From: JBCDHN01 sp965224535
GTDB lineage: Bacteria; Verrucomicrobiota; Verrucomicrobiia; Verrucomicrobiales; DEV007
Reading direction: 5' to 3'
Assembly (NCBI GenBank): GCA_965224535.1
Contig: CBDCZR010000003.1
Location: 1 to 64,000 of the forward strand
Length of the DNA: 64,000 nucleotides
Under the pieces are notes generated by a model. That model saw only the letters and a program-made list of their open reading frames with translations. It ran no database searches and was not told where the DNA came from. Positions 15,692 to 25,283 of the stretch are shown piece after piece (the stretch's first letter is position 1; each line of letters begins with the position of its first letter). A program made the translations under genes and the position numbers.

Positions 15692-16747
15692 TCACGCCGG
15701 CACGATGTTCGCCACGTTTTCGGCGATTTTCGCGAAAACGGCGCTGGTTGCGTTTTCCGCCGGATCTCGCAAAGCGATTGGCTCGCCTTCATCCGCGGCT
15801 TTTCGGGCTTCGATGTCGATCGGGACTTCGCCGAGCAGGGGAACGCCCATTTTCTTTGCCTCCACCGCTCCGCCGCCGCTTCCAAAAATGGCGTACTCAT
15901 TGCCGTCGTTCGGGCAGATGAAGTGGCTCATGTTCTCGATGACGCCGAGAACTTCGACGTTCACCTTGGCAAACATCGCCGCGGCCTTGCGGGCGTCGAT
16001 CAAGGCCACTTCTTGCGGAGTGGTGACGATGACCGCTCCATCCAGCGCCACGTTTTGCACCACGGTCAGTTGAATGTCGCCGGTGCCGGGCGGGAGATCC
16101 AGAATCAGGTAATCCAGCTCGTCCCAGGCTACGTTTCGCAAAAATTGTTGGGTGTAGCGATTGGCCATGGGGCCCCTCACGATGACCGGCGAATCGTCGC
16201 CAAGCATGAACCCCATGGACATGAGTTGCAGCCCGTGAGCGCGAATCGGGATGATTTGGTCGGCTTGGTTCGCCATCGGCTGGTCGTCACTGCCGAACAT
16301 TAGCGCGATGCTGGGCCCGTAGAGGTCGCAATCGCACAATCCGACCCGCGCACCGGATTTTTGCAGCGCCACGGCCAAATTCGCGGAGATGGTGGACTTG
16401 CCCACGCCGCCTTTGCCGCTGGCGACGGCGATGATTCGCTTGACGCCGGGAATTTTCGTTGGCGTCGGGAGATTGCCGCCGCCTCCGGGTTGCTCGGGAG
16501 GCGGTTCCTTGATGTCGAACTCCAGCCGCACTTCTTCCACGCCGTCCATCGCTTCCAACGCGGCGCGCGCTTCCTTGTCGATCTGCTCCGGGACCTTGGC
16601 GTCGCGCGTGGCGAAGGAGATGAGCACCTCCACCCGGCCGCCATCGACGTTGATTTGCTCGATCAGACCAAAAGAGACGATGTCTCGCGAAAAACCGGGG
16701 TATTTGACGGTGCTGAGGGTCTGGCGGACGGATTGTTCGTCGGGCAT
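15692..16747 (-). CDS. mrp: Mrp/NBP35-family P-loop ATPase (Fe-S carrier)
   Basis: Mrp/ApbC proteins carry and transfer Fe-S clusters. The 351 residues start with an MIP18/DUF59 domain (about 1-90). The deviant Walker A, IIAVASGKGGVGKS, follows, then CDCDLYGPS, the switch region DLPPGTGD and the ENMSHFICPN segment, which is the family's C-x-x-C site but here shows only one Cys. The ATG at 16747 overlaps the TGA of the upstream PP2C gene (TGATG), so the two are coupled; a longer frame that reads into the PP2C coding region is rejected. Confidence 0.9.
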   Translation of the reverse strand: MPDEQSVRQTLSTVKYPGFSRDIVSFGLIEQINVDGGRVEVLISFATRDAKVPEQIDKEARAALEAMDGVEEVRLEFDIKEPPPEQPGGGGNLPTPTKIPGVKRIIAVASGKGGVGKSTISANLAVALQKSGARVGLCDCDLYGPSIALMFGSDDQPMANQADQIIPIRAHGLQLMSMGFMLGDDSPVIVRGPMANRYTQQFLRNVAWDELDYLILDLPPGTGDIQLTVVQNVALDGAVIVTTPQEVALIDARKAAAMFAKVNVEVLGVIENMSHFICPNDGNEYAIFGSGGGAVEAKKMGVPLLGEVPIDIEARKAADEGEPIALRDPAENATSAVFAKIAENVANIVPA

Positions 16748-17517
16748 CAGGCTGGGATCACGGTTACTTTTTCGGTCGCCTTGCGCTCGCCAATTTTTAC
16801 CGCGGCAATGCTGATATCGTCCGAAAACGGCATGTCGAAGGATTGCTGGCAAATCGCATCGACCCACTCCTGGTTGAATCCGTGCCGGTCCAGGGTTCCG
16901 GCCAAATCCTGGCCGTCGTAAGCCATGCCGTCGCTGACGGCAATGACGATGTCGCCGTTTTTCACCGCAAAACCTGCTTGCTTGACCTTGAATGGCGTCA
17001 GGCCGCTAAAACAGTCGGTAAGGGCGCCGGTAAACGGGTCTTTGTCCGCGATTGTCAGGGTGCGCGCCTTGAATCGGGCGCCGTTGGGGCTGAGGAGGTG
17101 AATCGGCGAATCTCCGGCCCAAAATGCGGCGCCTTTGTCGCCAAAAATCAGGGCAGCCGCGAACGTGCACCCGCTTTCCTGGATGTCTGGCTGGCTGGCG
17201 AATTCATCGATGAAGCGCGCCCGCAAGGCCTCGGTGTAGTCGTGAAATTGGCGGGCCAAGTCGCCTTCGCCGTCATCGGCAAACACTTCGTCGCTTTCCA
17301 CCTGGCGCAACAGCCATTCGGCCACGGCGCCTCCATCGGCACAACGGCTCACGCCATCGGCCACGGCCACGAGTACGGCGGGATGCTCGCATTTGGTCTG
17401 TTGCGTGCTGAATTCGCGAACCAGCACGCGATCCTCATTTTCCGTGCGCTCGGTGTGCTCCCGCTTTCCGCCAGGGCGAGTGAGACTCAGCGTTTGGTAA
17501 TTGGTTGACACAGCCAT
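16747..17517 (-). CDS. PP2C-family protein serine/threonine phosphatase
   Basis: The 256-residue protein has the PP2C metal-binding motifs in order: NEDRVLV (RxxNQD-like), VAVADGVSRCADGG (the DG(V)G region), a catalytic core stretch AAFWAGDSPIHLL, IVIAVSDGMAYDG, and near the end PFSDDISIAAVKIG (the DD motif). Such phosphatases reverse Ser/Thr kinase phosphorylation and may act on STAS proteins. It is the first gene of a two-gene operon, overlapping the mrp start by one base. There is no TM. Confidence 0.88.
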   Translation of the reverse strand: MAVSTNYQTLSLTRPGGKREHTERTENEDRVLVREFSTQQTKCEHPAVLVAVADGVSRCADGGAVAEWLLRQVESDEVFADDGEGDLARQFHDYTEALRARFIDEFASQPDIQESGCTFAAALIFGDKGAAFWAGDSPIHLLSPNGARFKARTLTIADKDPFTGALTDCFSGLTPFKVKQAGFAVKNGDIVIAVSDGMAYDGQDLAGTLDRHGFNQEWVDAICQQSFDMPFSDDISIAAVKIGERKATEKVTVIPA

Positions 17518-17717
17518 AACGGGGGAAGGGGAAAAATTCGCCAGCGCGGCACTTTTCGCGCCATTTTTGGCTCAAATCCAACGATTTTCGCGAAGTTAGC
17601 GTCCGCGTGGGTATCCCCGCGCCATACGCAGGCGGTTGCTTACGCCGCCGGCCGTTTTTTTGGGTTGTTTTCGGGCGAATCCGGGTGTTTGCAGTGGGCC
17701 GAATTTTATCACGCTAG

Positions 17718-19196
17718 ATGCCGGATTTCACTCCAACGCCATTTCAACGCAAAACCGCTTGGGCGGCGCTTACGGCGTTGTGCGTGGTGGTTTTGGGCGC
17801 CATCGCGGTTGGAGCCGTTTTTCTGGTTAGTTGGGGATTGGGCTACCTGCAACCGGTGCTGGTGCCTGTGGCGGTGGCGGCGATTTTGGCGTATTTGCTG
17901 GAACCGGTCATTTTGATGCTCATCAAGCGTGGATTGAGCCGAAAACGCGCGTTTTTGACGGTTTTTGGGGGATTTTTAGCCTTCATCCTGATTCTGGCCT
18001 TTTTGGTGATTTATCCCACCGTCCGGCAGGCCCGCAAATTCGCCGCGGAGTATCTCACGGAGCTGCCGCAAAGCGAGCAAACGCTTGCGCCGGAACCCCT
18101 GGCCGCGGACGGGCAAGTGCCTGAGGAAAAAGCCTGGCTGGCCAACACTAAACTCGGGCTGAGCGTGGCGAATTTGCTCGACATGCTCGACCAACGCCTC
18201 GGGCACCTGGCTTTCGTCAAGCAGTTCAAGACGGATGACGATCACTGGAACGTGGCGGAGTTGACCAACTGGGTTTGGGGGCATGTCAGCGGATTTTTGG
18301 ACGAAGTGGCGGCGTTTTTCGGCCGCGGTTTCGCCAGTGCGGCGTCAATTCTCGGCTACGTGCTCGGTTTTTTTCTCGTCCCGATCTACCTCTTCTTTTT
18401 CCTGCGGGAAAGCACCAGCATCGCCCAACATTGGAGCGACTACGTGCCGTTGCGGGAATCGAAGCTGAAAGACGAGGTGGTGGACGTGCTCAAGGAGGTG
18501 AACCAGTACCTCATCGCCTATTTTCGCGGGCAAATGCTGGTGAGCATGATCGACGCCTTGCTGGTGACCATTGCCCTGAGCCTGATGGGTTTGCCTTACG
18601 CGCTGCTTTTAGGCGTTTTTCTCGCGATTTTGGGGCTCATCCCCTACGTCGGCTCGCTCATCGTGCTCCTTCCCACGGTCATCATCGCGCTGGTCCATTT
18701 TGGCTCGAAAACCGTCGTCCCCGCGGCGCAAATCGCCGGCAAGGAGCATCGCATCCACGAAACGGTGACCGATGCGGCGGGAACCCCGATCAAGTACGAA
18801 ATTTTCACGAACACCTGGGATTGGCTCCCCACGCAGGTGGGTGCTTACGCCATCATCGTGGTTGCCCTCTTCGTTACGTTGCAACAAATCAACGGTTTGG
18901 TCACCGCGCCGAAAATCGTGGGCGACAGCGTCGGCTTGCACCCGCTCACCGTCATTTTTTCCATGGTTTTCTGGGGATTGCTCCTCGGCGGACTTCTGGG
19001 GGCATTGCTCGCGGTGCCGCTCACAGCGTCGGTGAAGGTGCTCTTTCGCCGCTACATTTGGGAGCGCCGGCTGCAACCTGGCATGAATCAACGTTTGGCC
19101 GAAGCTGAGGCGAATCAACCGCCCAATGGCGACGTCGAAACGCCAGATGACGCCGAAGCCGCGGAAGAAGCCGAAGCCGATCCGGAGGAAACCTGA
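17718..19196 (+). CDS. AI-2E family (PerM-type) permease
   Basis: The 492-residue integral membrane protein starts MPDFTPTPFQRKTAWAAL. It carries the family pattern: paired N-terminal TMs (LCVVVLGAIAVGAVFLVSWG; VLVPVAVAAILAYLLEPVIL), a soluble insert, a TM near 215, and the conserved C-terminal block QYLIAYFRGQMLVSMIDA...GLPYALLLGVFLAILGLIPYVGS. The usual P-K-I-V-G-D-S-V-G-L-H-P motif follows. An insert near residues 340-370 is unusually long. The tail ends in an acidic Glu/Ala run. Members export or take up small signals, including autoinducer-2; the substrate is not deducible here. Confidence 0.9.
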   Translation: MPDFTPTPFQRKTAWAALTALCVVVLGAIAVGAVFLVSWGLGYLQPVLVPVAVAAILAYLLEPVILMLIKRGLSRKRAFLTVFGGFLAFILILAFLVIYPTVRQARKFAAEYLTELPQSEQTLAPEPLAADGQVPEEKAWLANTKLGLSVANLLDMLDQRLGHLAFVKQFKTDDDHWNVAELTNWVWGHVSGFLDEVAAFFGRGFASAASILGYVLGFFLVPIYLFFFLRESTSIAQHWSDYVPLRESKLKDEVVDVLKEVNQYLIAYFRGQMLVSMIDALLVTIALSLMGLPYALLLGVFLAILGLIPYVGSLIVLLPTVIIALVHFGSKTVVPAAQIAGKEHRIHETVTDAAGTPIKYEIFTNTWDWLPTQVGAYAIIVVALFVTLQQINGLVTAPKIVGDSVGLHPLTVIFSMVFWGLLLGGLLGALLAVPLTASVKVLFRRYIWERRLQPGMNQRLAEAEANQPPNGDVETPDDAEAAEEAEADPEET

Positions 19197-19249
19197 CCCT
19201 CCATGCTTGAACTTTTCCGCGGATTCGGCATTCTAGCGATTCCTCACTC

Positions 19250-20266
19250 ATGTCCACACTCCCACCCTCACCGAGCGTCCCGGTCGATTCCGCGGCGCTG
19301 AGCCAGCAAATCCAGCAGCAAGCCGTTTGGGTGCAGGCGGTCAGGGACGAGATGAGCCGGGTGTTGATCGGCCAGCAACAACTCGTCGACCGCTTGTTGA
19401 TCGGGTTGCTCACCAACGGGCACGTTTTGCTGGAAGGCGTTCCCGGTTTGGCCAAAACGCTGACGATTAAGGCGCTGAGCGGCTGTCTCCACGTCGATTT
19501 TCAGCGATTTCAGTTCACGCCCGACCTTTTGCCCGCGGATTTGATCGGCACGATGATCTACAACCAGCAGGCGGGCGAGTTTTCCGCGAAATTGGGCCCG
19601 ATTTTCGCCAATCTCATCCTGGCGGACGAAATCAACCGGGCGCCGGCCAAGGTGCAAAGCGCGCTGCTGGAAGCCATGCAGGAGCGCCAGGTAACCATCG
19701 GCGACAAGACTTATCCGCTGCCGGATCCGTTCCTCGTCCTCGCCACGCAAAACCCCATCGATCAGGAAGGCACCTACCAGCTTCCCGAGGCCCAACTCGA
19801 CCGGTTTTTACTCAAGGTCAACGTTGATTACCCCAGCCGCGAAGAGGAACGCCAAATCCTGGATTTGATGGCGACCAGCTCAAAACCGCCGGAAACGCGC
19901 CAAATCGTCGATCCGCCGACCATCATCGCCAGCCGCGATTTGGTGAACCAGGTTTACATCGACGATTCGATGAAAAACTACATCGTGGAGCTGATTGACG
20001 CCACGCGAAACCCCGGGCGCATCCACGAGAACCTGAAACCGCTGATTCGCGCCGGATCTTCACCGCGCGGCACCATTAATTTGACGCTGGCTTCCCGGGC
20101 GCGGGCCTATCTGAACGGACGGGGAAGCGTTTGGCCGGAGGACGTCAAGGATCTGGCCAAAGACGTGCTCCGGCACCGGATTTTGCTCACCTACGAGGCT
20201 GAAGCCGAAGGAATCTCGACCGAGCAGATCATCCAGGAAATTCTCACGCACCTGCCCGTTCCCTGA
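19250..20266 (+). CDS. MoxR-family AAA+ ATPase
   Basis: MoxR ATPases act as chaperones for maturing VWA-domain partners. The 338-residue protein shows Walker A as GHVLLEGVPGLAKT, Walker B LILADEINRAPAKVQSALLEAM, sensor 1 VLATQNPIDQEGTYQLPEA, the sensor-2 region LDRFLLKV and the C-terminal lid. The start ATG at 19250 follows the permease gene by about 50 bp. Usually MoxR is followed by DUF58 and VWA genes, but here the next gene is unrelated. Confidence 0.93.
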   Translation: MSTLPPSPSVPVDSAALSQQIQQQAVWVQAVRDEMSRVLIGQQQLVDRLLIGLLTNGHVLLEGVPGLAKTLTIKALSGCLHVDFQRFQFTPDLLPADLIGTMIYNQQAGEFSAKLGPIFANLILADEINRAPAKVQSALLEAMQERQVTIGDKTYPLPDPFLVLATQNPIDQEGTYQLPEAQLDRFLLKVNVDYPSREEERQILDLMATSSKPPETRQIVDPPTIIASRDLVNQVYIDDSMKNYIVELIDATRNPGRIHENLKPLIRAGSSPRGTINLTLASRARAYLNGRGSVWPEDVKDLAKDVLRHRILLTYEAEAEGISTEQIIQEILTHLPVP

Positions 20267-20391
20267 CGCTCAAAAAAAGGCACGGGAGGTTAAAAATCAT
20301 CGACAGCGGATAATTTCCATTGCCATCTAATCCGCGGATGCTTAAGTCTCGCGATCTCAAATCCGCGAATCAATCCTGCGATTCGATTGCG

Positions 20392-21141
20392 ATGCCTCCT
20401 GCTCCTTGCCCCTTCCTCCTTCACGATCTCTCCGCCTCCGAGACGGAAACCGGCGTGATTCACTGCGTGGACGCGCGCACGTCTCGCGAAATGGCGCTCC
20501 ACGTCTTACCGTCCGCCGCCGTTTTGGGGCCGGAGCGGCAACAACGGCTGGAAACGGCCTGGAAACGCTGCCGCGGCGCCCACAAACCGTTCACGGAAAT
20601 CAGCGGCCGATGGTTGGCGGGCGATCGCCAGGTTTTTGCCGAAGAATTGCCCCAAAACAGCCTCCGGCTCCAGGAAATCCTGGATGACCGGGACGAGCTT
20701 CCCGGCGAATTGGCGCTTTCCGTCGGCAGGCAGGTGCATCGTGCCCTAAAGCGGGCAACGCGCCAGGGAATGGCGATTTCATCCCTCCACCCGACGGACG
20801 TCTTTTTGGAAAAAACGCAGCTTTCCGGCGAAAATCGGGCTCCGGGAGGAATTCGTCTGCGAGCGCTGCCGGGAATTCTCGATCCCGCGCCAAAACACGG
20901 CTTTGCCGAGCTGATAGCTCGGATTTTGGGTGATTTGCCGGAGTCAGCGCACCGGATTGCACGAAATCTCCGCGAATCCGGCGCCGAACGCGGATGCGAC
21001 GCTGAAATTCGCAGCCAATTGCTCCAATCCCTCTCCCATGCCTTCAAAAACCGCGTCCAAAGCAGCGCGGAAGCCAAAATCGTGGAAATGCCGCAGGAAC
21101 CCGCCGTTCGCGCCCGTCTCATCGCCGGCGCCTCCAGATAG
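20392..21141 (+). CDS. Unrecognised protein, possibly a degenerate kinase-like domain
   Basis: The ATG at 20392 (MPPAPCPFLLHDLSASETET) is preferred over 20320, because the intervening residues read as non-coding. The 249-residue protein has a possible N-lobe-like segment (GVIHCVDARTSREMALHVL), then ERQQRLETAWKRCRGAHKPF and VFAEELPQ. Helical segments resembling a kinase C-lobe follow, but there is no Walker loop, HRD or DFG motif. A pseudokinase is possible but weakly supported. It follows moxR by about 125 bp on the same strand and may share a transcript. Confidence 0.5.
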   Translation: MPPAPCPFLLHDLSASETETGVIHCVDARTSREMALHVLPSAAVLGPERQQRLETAWKRCRGAHKPFTEISGRWLAGDRQVFAEELPQNSLRLQEILDDRDELPGELALSVGRQVHRALKRATRQGMAISSLHPTDVFLEKTQLSGENRAPGGIRLRALPGILDPAPKHGFAELIARILGDLPESAHRIARNLRESGAERGCDAEIRSQLLQSLSHAFKNRVQSSAEAKIVEMPQEPAVRARLIAGASR

Positions 21142-21259
21142 CGATTGGCCGAATTGGCTGCAACATCGTGGGCGGAGATTTTTCGCAGCCGATGGAGTTT
21201 CCCGCCAAATCCTGGACTTCATCAGCCAAATCCCACCTCGGGCGAGCGCGACCGCCACA

Positions 21260-22000
21260 TCAATCCTTCAATTTGCCTTTGATCCGTGAAATCTCAGCCT
21301 TTGCATCGGCTACCAAGCGCTGGCGGGCTTCTTTGGGGAGAATGCCATCGGCCGTCATCTCATTGTATTTGGCCAATTCGGCTTCCAATCGCTTCAATTC
21401 GGCCTCCATTTCTTCTCTCACTCCTTTTTTTATTCCCTCTTCCATCCCTTCCTTCTTTCCCTTATCGCGATAGATCGCGATGAGTTCTTTTCCCCACTTC
21501 GTTTCTTCGACGGGTGGTAGGTCTTTCAGGAGCATTTTTTGAACTTGTTCGAAGTTAATTTCCAAGGCTCGCATGAGCCAGAGTTGAAACACGTCGCGCC
21601 ACTTTTCGCGCGCTTTGGTTGGTAATCCGGGTGCTTTTTCCAGATTATCGTAGTGCTCTTGAAATTTCACCAACAATTTCGCCTTGTCGCGCTCCAGAAG
21701 CGGAAAAAAGACCGAAACCAGCGGATTGTCAGGGTCGGTCTTGGCGATTTCGCGGATTCGTTCGTCCAGGTAGTGGACGTGCGGCTTGAAATTGGCGCAG
21801 GGCCTTGGTTTTGGGTTCTTACGCTTCCTGCCGGATGACGTCGTGAGGCTGTAGGGATCCAGCGTGCGGGTCAGGTAAATTAGGTGAACTTCGCACTCCC
21901 GATCGGGATAGCGATCCAGAAACAACCCGCTGGAAACCAACGCCCGGCTGTGCAGATTTTCGGCTCGGTATCCCTGGTTTTCGACGATCAGCCCCCTTTC
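21260..22000 (-). pseudogene. N-truncated Rpn/DUF2887-like nuclease fragment
   Basis: The frame lacks a credible start: the first residues (before about NERGLIVENQGYRAEN) are the antisense-frame tail of the next gene. The remaining ~245 residues match the C-terminal layout of Rpn/PD-(D/E)XK recombination-promoting nucleases: a strand with VENQ in place of the usual E-x-Q motif, a helix ending CEVHLIYLTRTLDP, ALEINFEQVQKMLL, and a coiled coil with GKKEGMEEGIKKGVREEMEAE. The catalytic N-terminal region is missing. It directly abuts the stop of the GH71/99-like gene, so it probably lost its 5' end by deletion. Confidence 0.55.
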
Positions 22001-23225
22001 ATTGGGGTCGTTTGTCTGCAATTTGGGCTCGCAAATGGTCGATCCGGTCCTTCGCCTTGGCGACTTGGAAGGCTCGCAACAGTTCCGCGGCCTCGTCCAG
22101 CGCGGTATTGGTCTTCGCATCGCCCGTGCAAACTTTTCGCAACCGATACAGATCCCCGGGCAATTCCAGGTCTTTTGCAGCAAACCCGTCAATGCCGGAA
22201 CCCGCTTGCACCATTTCCAGGTAGCGGTAACCAAATTCGCGGGTTGGCTCGATGGCCGTTCCCTCGCCGTGGTCGTTCCAGGTGGCGACTTGGATCAACG
22301 TGCAGCCACTCTCCCGCGCCTGTTTGAGTGTCTCGGCAAACGTCCGGCCGTCGCGATGGGCGATGTGGCCGTAGCTTTCGTGCAAACCGGCCTTCTGGTA
22401 GATGTCGTGAAACCCCGGGAAGGCGACGGCGATTGCGGATTCATTTTCCGGGTGTTTGGCGTAGAGCTTGGACAACGTCGCGCGCCACTCAGCCGGCAAG
22501 AGCGTTTTTCCGCCCGCAACCGGTGGCCAGCCAAACGGTCCCGCGGCGCCAAATTTCCGGGAAAGATGCGGCAGGGCGAAAATTCGCGGCTTCGTCTCGA
22601 ATTCGGCGCACGCTTCCTTCCATTGCCCGGGGGAAAAGTGCTGGGGACCGAAGCAAAGGAGGACGGGCCGGCCATCGATCTTGAGGTAGGCCTCGTCAGC
22701 GAACCAATGCTGCTCCAGCCACCGAAAAACTTCCCGGGCATGGGAAATCGCCTCGTTCGCGTTCAGGGCCTGGCCGCGAATCATGTGACCGATGGATTGA
22801 TCTTCGTAGCAAATCGCAAACTCGAGCCCTGCCTTTTTCAGGTGCGGAATCAGCTTGGAGGTGTTGCGGTGAACGACGGCGTAGTCGCGAAAATCGCGAA
22901 TGCCGTACCAGTCGATGATTACGCCGTCGATCCCCGAAATTTTCAGGAGCAGCGCGTGATATTCCAGCACGTGCGCGTCGCCGGAATCGTAGGGACCGAT
23001 GAGTGGATAGGCGTGGGAGGCGATTTTGCGCCGTCCATCATCCAGCGTCTCATCCGGATCGAAGTGATTCATGGTCCAGTGCCATCCCCACTGGCCGCTC
23101 ACGGGTTTGGAAGCATACCACGGCATGTAGTGGGCTAGGATCGTGGGGGAGTTCCGGTCTTCCCCAGCCGCCGAGAGGCAAAGAGTCAGCCAAACCGAAA
23201 AAAGGCCGATTTTGGAGAAGTTCAT
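21999..23225 (-). CDS. Secreted GH71/GH99-like glycoside hydrolase-type protein
   Basis: The ATG at 23225 begins a signal peptide (MNFSKIGLFSVWLTLCLSAAG), chosen over the longer frame. The 408-residue mature protein shows the family's opening ILAHYMPWY, then WHWTMNHFDP, a GIDGVIIDWYG strand and PVLLCFGPQHFSPGQW. A further TIM-barrel strand (TLIQVATWNDHGEGTAIEPT) follows; its W-N-D-x-x-E segment is where GH71/99 members have acidic catalytic residues. It likely acts on an alpha-linked glycan or mannan outside the cell. The C-terminal 60 residues form a helical tail. The Rpn fragment follows immediately. Confidence 0.75.
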   Translation of the reverse strand: MNFSKIGLFSVWLTLCLSAAGEDRNSPTILAHYMPWYASKPVSGQWGWHWTMNHFDPDETLDDGRRKIASHAYPLIGPYDSGDAHVLEYHALLLKISGIDGVIIDWYGIRDFRDYAVVHRNTSKLIPHLKKAGLEFAICYEDQSIGHMIRGQALNANEAISHAREVFRWLEQHWFADEAYLKIDGRPVLLCFGPQHFSPGQWKEACAEFETKPRIFALPHLSRKFGAAGPFGWPPVAGGKTLLPAEWRATLSKLYAKHPENESAIAVAFPGFHDIYQKAGLHESYGHIAHRDGRTFAETLKQARESGCTLIQVATWNDHGEGTAIEPTREFGYRYLEMVQAGSGIDGFAAKDLELPGDLYRLRKVCTGDAKTNTALDEAAELLRAFQVAKAKDRIDHLRAQIADKRPQ

Positions 23226-23489
23226 GGCGAAAAACACGGGAGCGAGGGTCACCCACCCGAAAAAGGCGGAATGACCCTCTGTATGCACGCAAAAAACCAA
23301 GTGGCGGCGGCCGATGCGCGGACGGGCGCTAGCTGGTGGCAGCTAGGAAGCAATCGCAAACATCATGGCTTGAATCCACGGGCGCGACCTGTGCGACATC
23401 GTACGGCGCGGAACTTCTCCCGTTGCTCCCGATCGTCAACCGCCCCGCGACCAACGCCGCGGGGCGGGAGTGGAAAAAACCGGGGAAAA

Positions 23490-25091
23490 TTAGCCCTTGG
23501 CGGAATTCAACGCCGCGGCGACGGATTTGGCGACGTTTTCGATCTTCGTCACCTTGGCTTGGGCGTCAGCGGCGGCTTTAGCCTTGGCTGTGGCTGCTGC
23601 CTCGGAAGGGGCGATTGCTGCTGTTGCGGCTTTGGCGGCTTTGTCGGCCGCATCGGCCTTGGCTTTGCCATCGGCCAGAAGTTTCTGGGCCTCCTTCAAA
23701 TTTGCATCGAGCTGTTTGGCCAATGCCGCCAGGGTTGGCTTGCTCTTGGTCGATTCCAGAGCGGTGTTGATGGCCTGCACCGCGCTTTCGAGATCCTTGA
23801 TCTGCGTGACGGCCAGTTCGGCGGCTTTTTGCTTGGCGGCAGCGTCTTTTTTCAATTTGTCCACCTCAGCTTTGGCGGCGTCGGCGACCTTTTTGGCGCT
23901 TACCAGGGCGGCGGTGGCGCCGGTGCGCAATTTGCCGATTTCCGCGTTGGCAGCGTTCAAATGGTTCTGAAGCGCGGCCAGCGTCACCGCGGGAGCGGCT
24001 GCCGGGGGCTTGGGAGCCGGTTTTGGCGCTGGAGCCGGCTTCGGCGCGGGTTTGGGAGCCGGTTTCGGCGCGGGTTTGGCCGATGCCACCTGCACGGCGG
24101 CGACTTTGGCTTCGTGCTCCCAACCCAGGTTGATCACCAGCTTGGGCAGCGTCTTGTTCAAGGCTTCAGCGCCCTTTGGCGTTGCCTTGGATTGCCAGAG
24201 GTAGAGGCGGCTCAGCTTGGCCAGTCCGTTCAGGGCCGGCAACCCGGCGTCAGTGACTTTGGTGCCGTAGAGATTGAGGTATTCCAGGTTTTTCAATGCC
24301 GCGAGGTGCTTCAGACCGGCGTCGGAAATCCCGGTCTTTTCCAGCCGCAAACGGCGCAAATTCGCCATTTTGCCAACCACGGCCAAACCGGCGTCGGTAA
24401 TCTTGGTTTGGGCCAGATCCAAGTCGGCAATTTGATCGGCAACGGGTTCCAGGCCCTTGAGTTGCGCGTCACCGAATTCCTTCACCACATTGAGGGCGGA
24501 AAATCGCAGTTCGGAGGTGTTTTGCGCGACCGGCATGAGGGTTGCGCCGGTGGCGTTGACCTTGGTCATGGTTTGCTCGGCCAGCTTCTTTTTGGCCTCG
24601 GACGCTTGTTTTTCGTCGGCTGTCGGCGCTTTGGCGGCGGGTTTGGCCTTCAGAGCGGCCAAAATCGCGGTGACGCTGCCTTTCAGCTCGTTGGGCAGGC
24701 CCAGTTGGCTGGCTTTGGCTGTGGGATTGGCGCCTTTTTCGATCCAGAAGGTGAGGAGCTTGATTTCGTGGTCGCTCAGTTGCTCCTTGTCCTCCGGCGG
24801 CATGTGCTCGTCATCGTCCTTGGGCAGGGCAATGCGGACCAGCGACAAGCTTTCCTCGACCTTGCCCGGGACGATGGAAGGACCTTCGCTGCCCCCTTTT
24901 TTGAGAAAATCGATCGAATCGACGCGCAGCTTGCCCTTCTGTTTTTCTTCGCCGTGACATCCGGCGCATTTTGCTTTCAGGACCGGAGCGATTAGCTCTT
25001 GGTAAACGGCGGGATCCTGGGCTCGAACGAAGCCGTTGGCCAAAAAGAAGGCGACGGCGATGGAGGGGAGGAGACTAAGTCGGGTTTTCAT
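23490..25091 (-). CDS. Planctomycete-type cytochrome c / leucine-rich repeat protein
   Basis: After a signal peptide (MKTRLSLLPSIAVAFFLANG), residues about 25-125 form a PSCyt1-type domain with one haem motif CAGCH (a distal Met is plausible in DEHMPPEDKEQLSDHEIK). Residues 160-310 carry about five leucine-rich repeats (for example LKHLAALKNLEYLNLYGTKV, ITDAGL... units). Residues 330-533 are Ala/Lys/Pro-rich and probably coiled-coil, including a Pro-Lys-Ala repeat tract. Such multi-domain secreted proteins are characteristic of Planctomycetes and Verrucomicrobia. Their function is unproven; a redox or surface role is likely. Confidence 0.85.
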   Translation of the reverse strand: MKTRLSLLPSIAVAFFLANGFVRAQDPAVYQELIAPVLKAKCAGCHGEEKQKGKLRVDSIDFLKKGGSEGPSIVPGKVEESLSLVRIALPKDDDEHMPPEDKEQLSDHEIKLLTFWIEKGANPTAKASQLGLPNELKGSVTAILAALKAKPAAKAPTADEKQASEAKKKLAEQTMTKVNATGATLMPVAQNTSELRFSALNVVKEFGDAQLKGLEPVADQIADLDLAQTKITDAGLAVVGKMANLRRLRLEKTGISDAGLKHLAALKNLEYLNLYGTKVTDAGLPALNGLAKLSRLYLWQSKATPKGAEALNKTLPKLVINLGWEHEAKVAAVQVASAKPAPKPAPKPAPKPAPAPKPAPKPPAAAPAVTLAALQNHLNAANAEIGKLRTGATAALVSAKKVADAAKAEVDKLKKDAAAKQKAAELAVTQIKDLESAVQAINTALESTKSKPTLAALAKQLDANLKEAQKLLADGKAKADAADKAAKAATAAIAPSEAAATAKAKAAADAQAKVTKIENVAKSVAAALNSAKG

Positions 25092-25283
25092 AAAACTTTG
25101 TTTTTAAGTTTTCTAGACTTTTAACTTAAGTCAACAAAAAATACAAACTCTGTGGATTTCCATAATCCGGCCACCCTCTCACGTGTCAACGGATAACTTC
25201 CTTTCGCTCCTTTCGGCTCTTCCAAGTTGCCAATCGGCAGGGCTTCGGTATCGGTGAAATCCAACGTTTTTCCCAATCCTGCC

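Noticed and set aside
23271..24995. 574-codon plus-strand ORF opposite the cytochrome c/LRR gene
   Set aside because: Gly-rich and Leu-rich low-complexity translation mirrors the repeat-rich gene on the other strand; the minus-strand gene has a signal peptide, a haem motif and LRRs.
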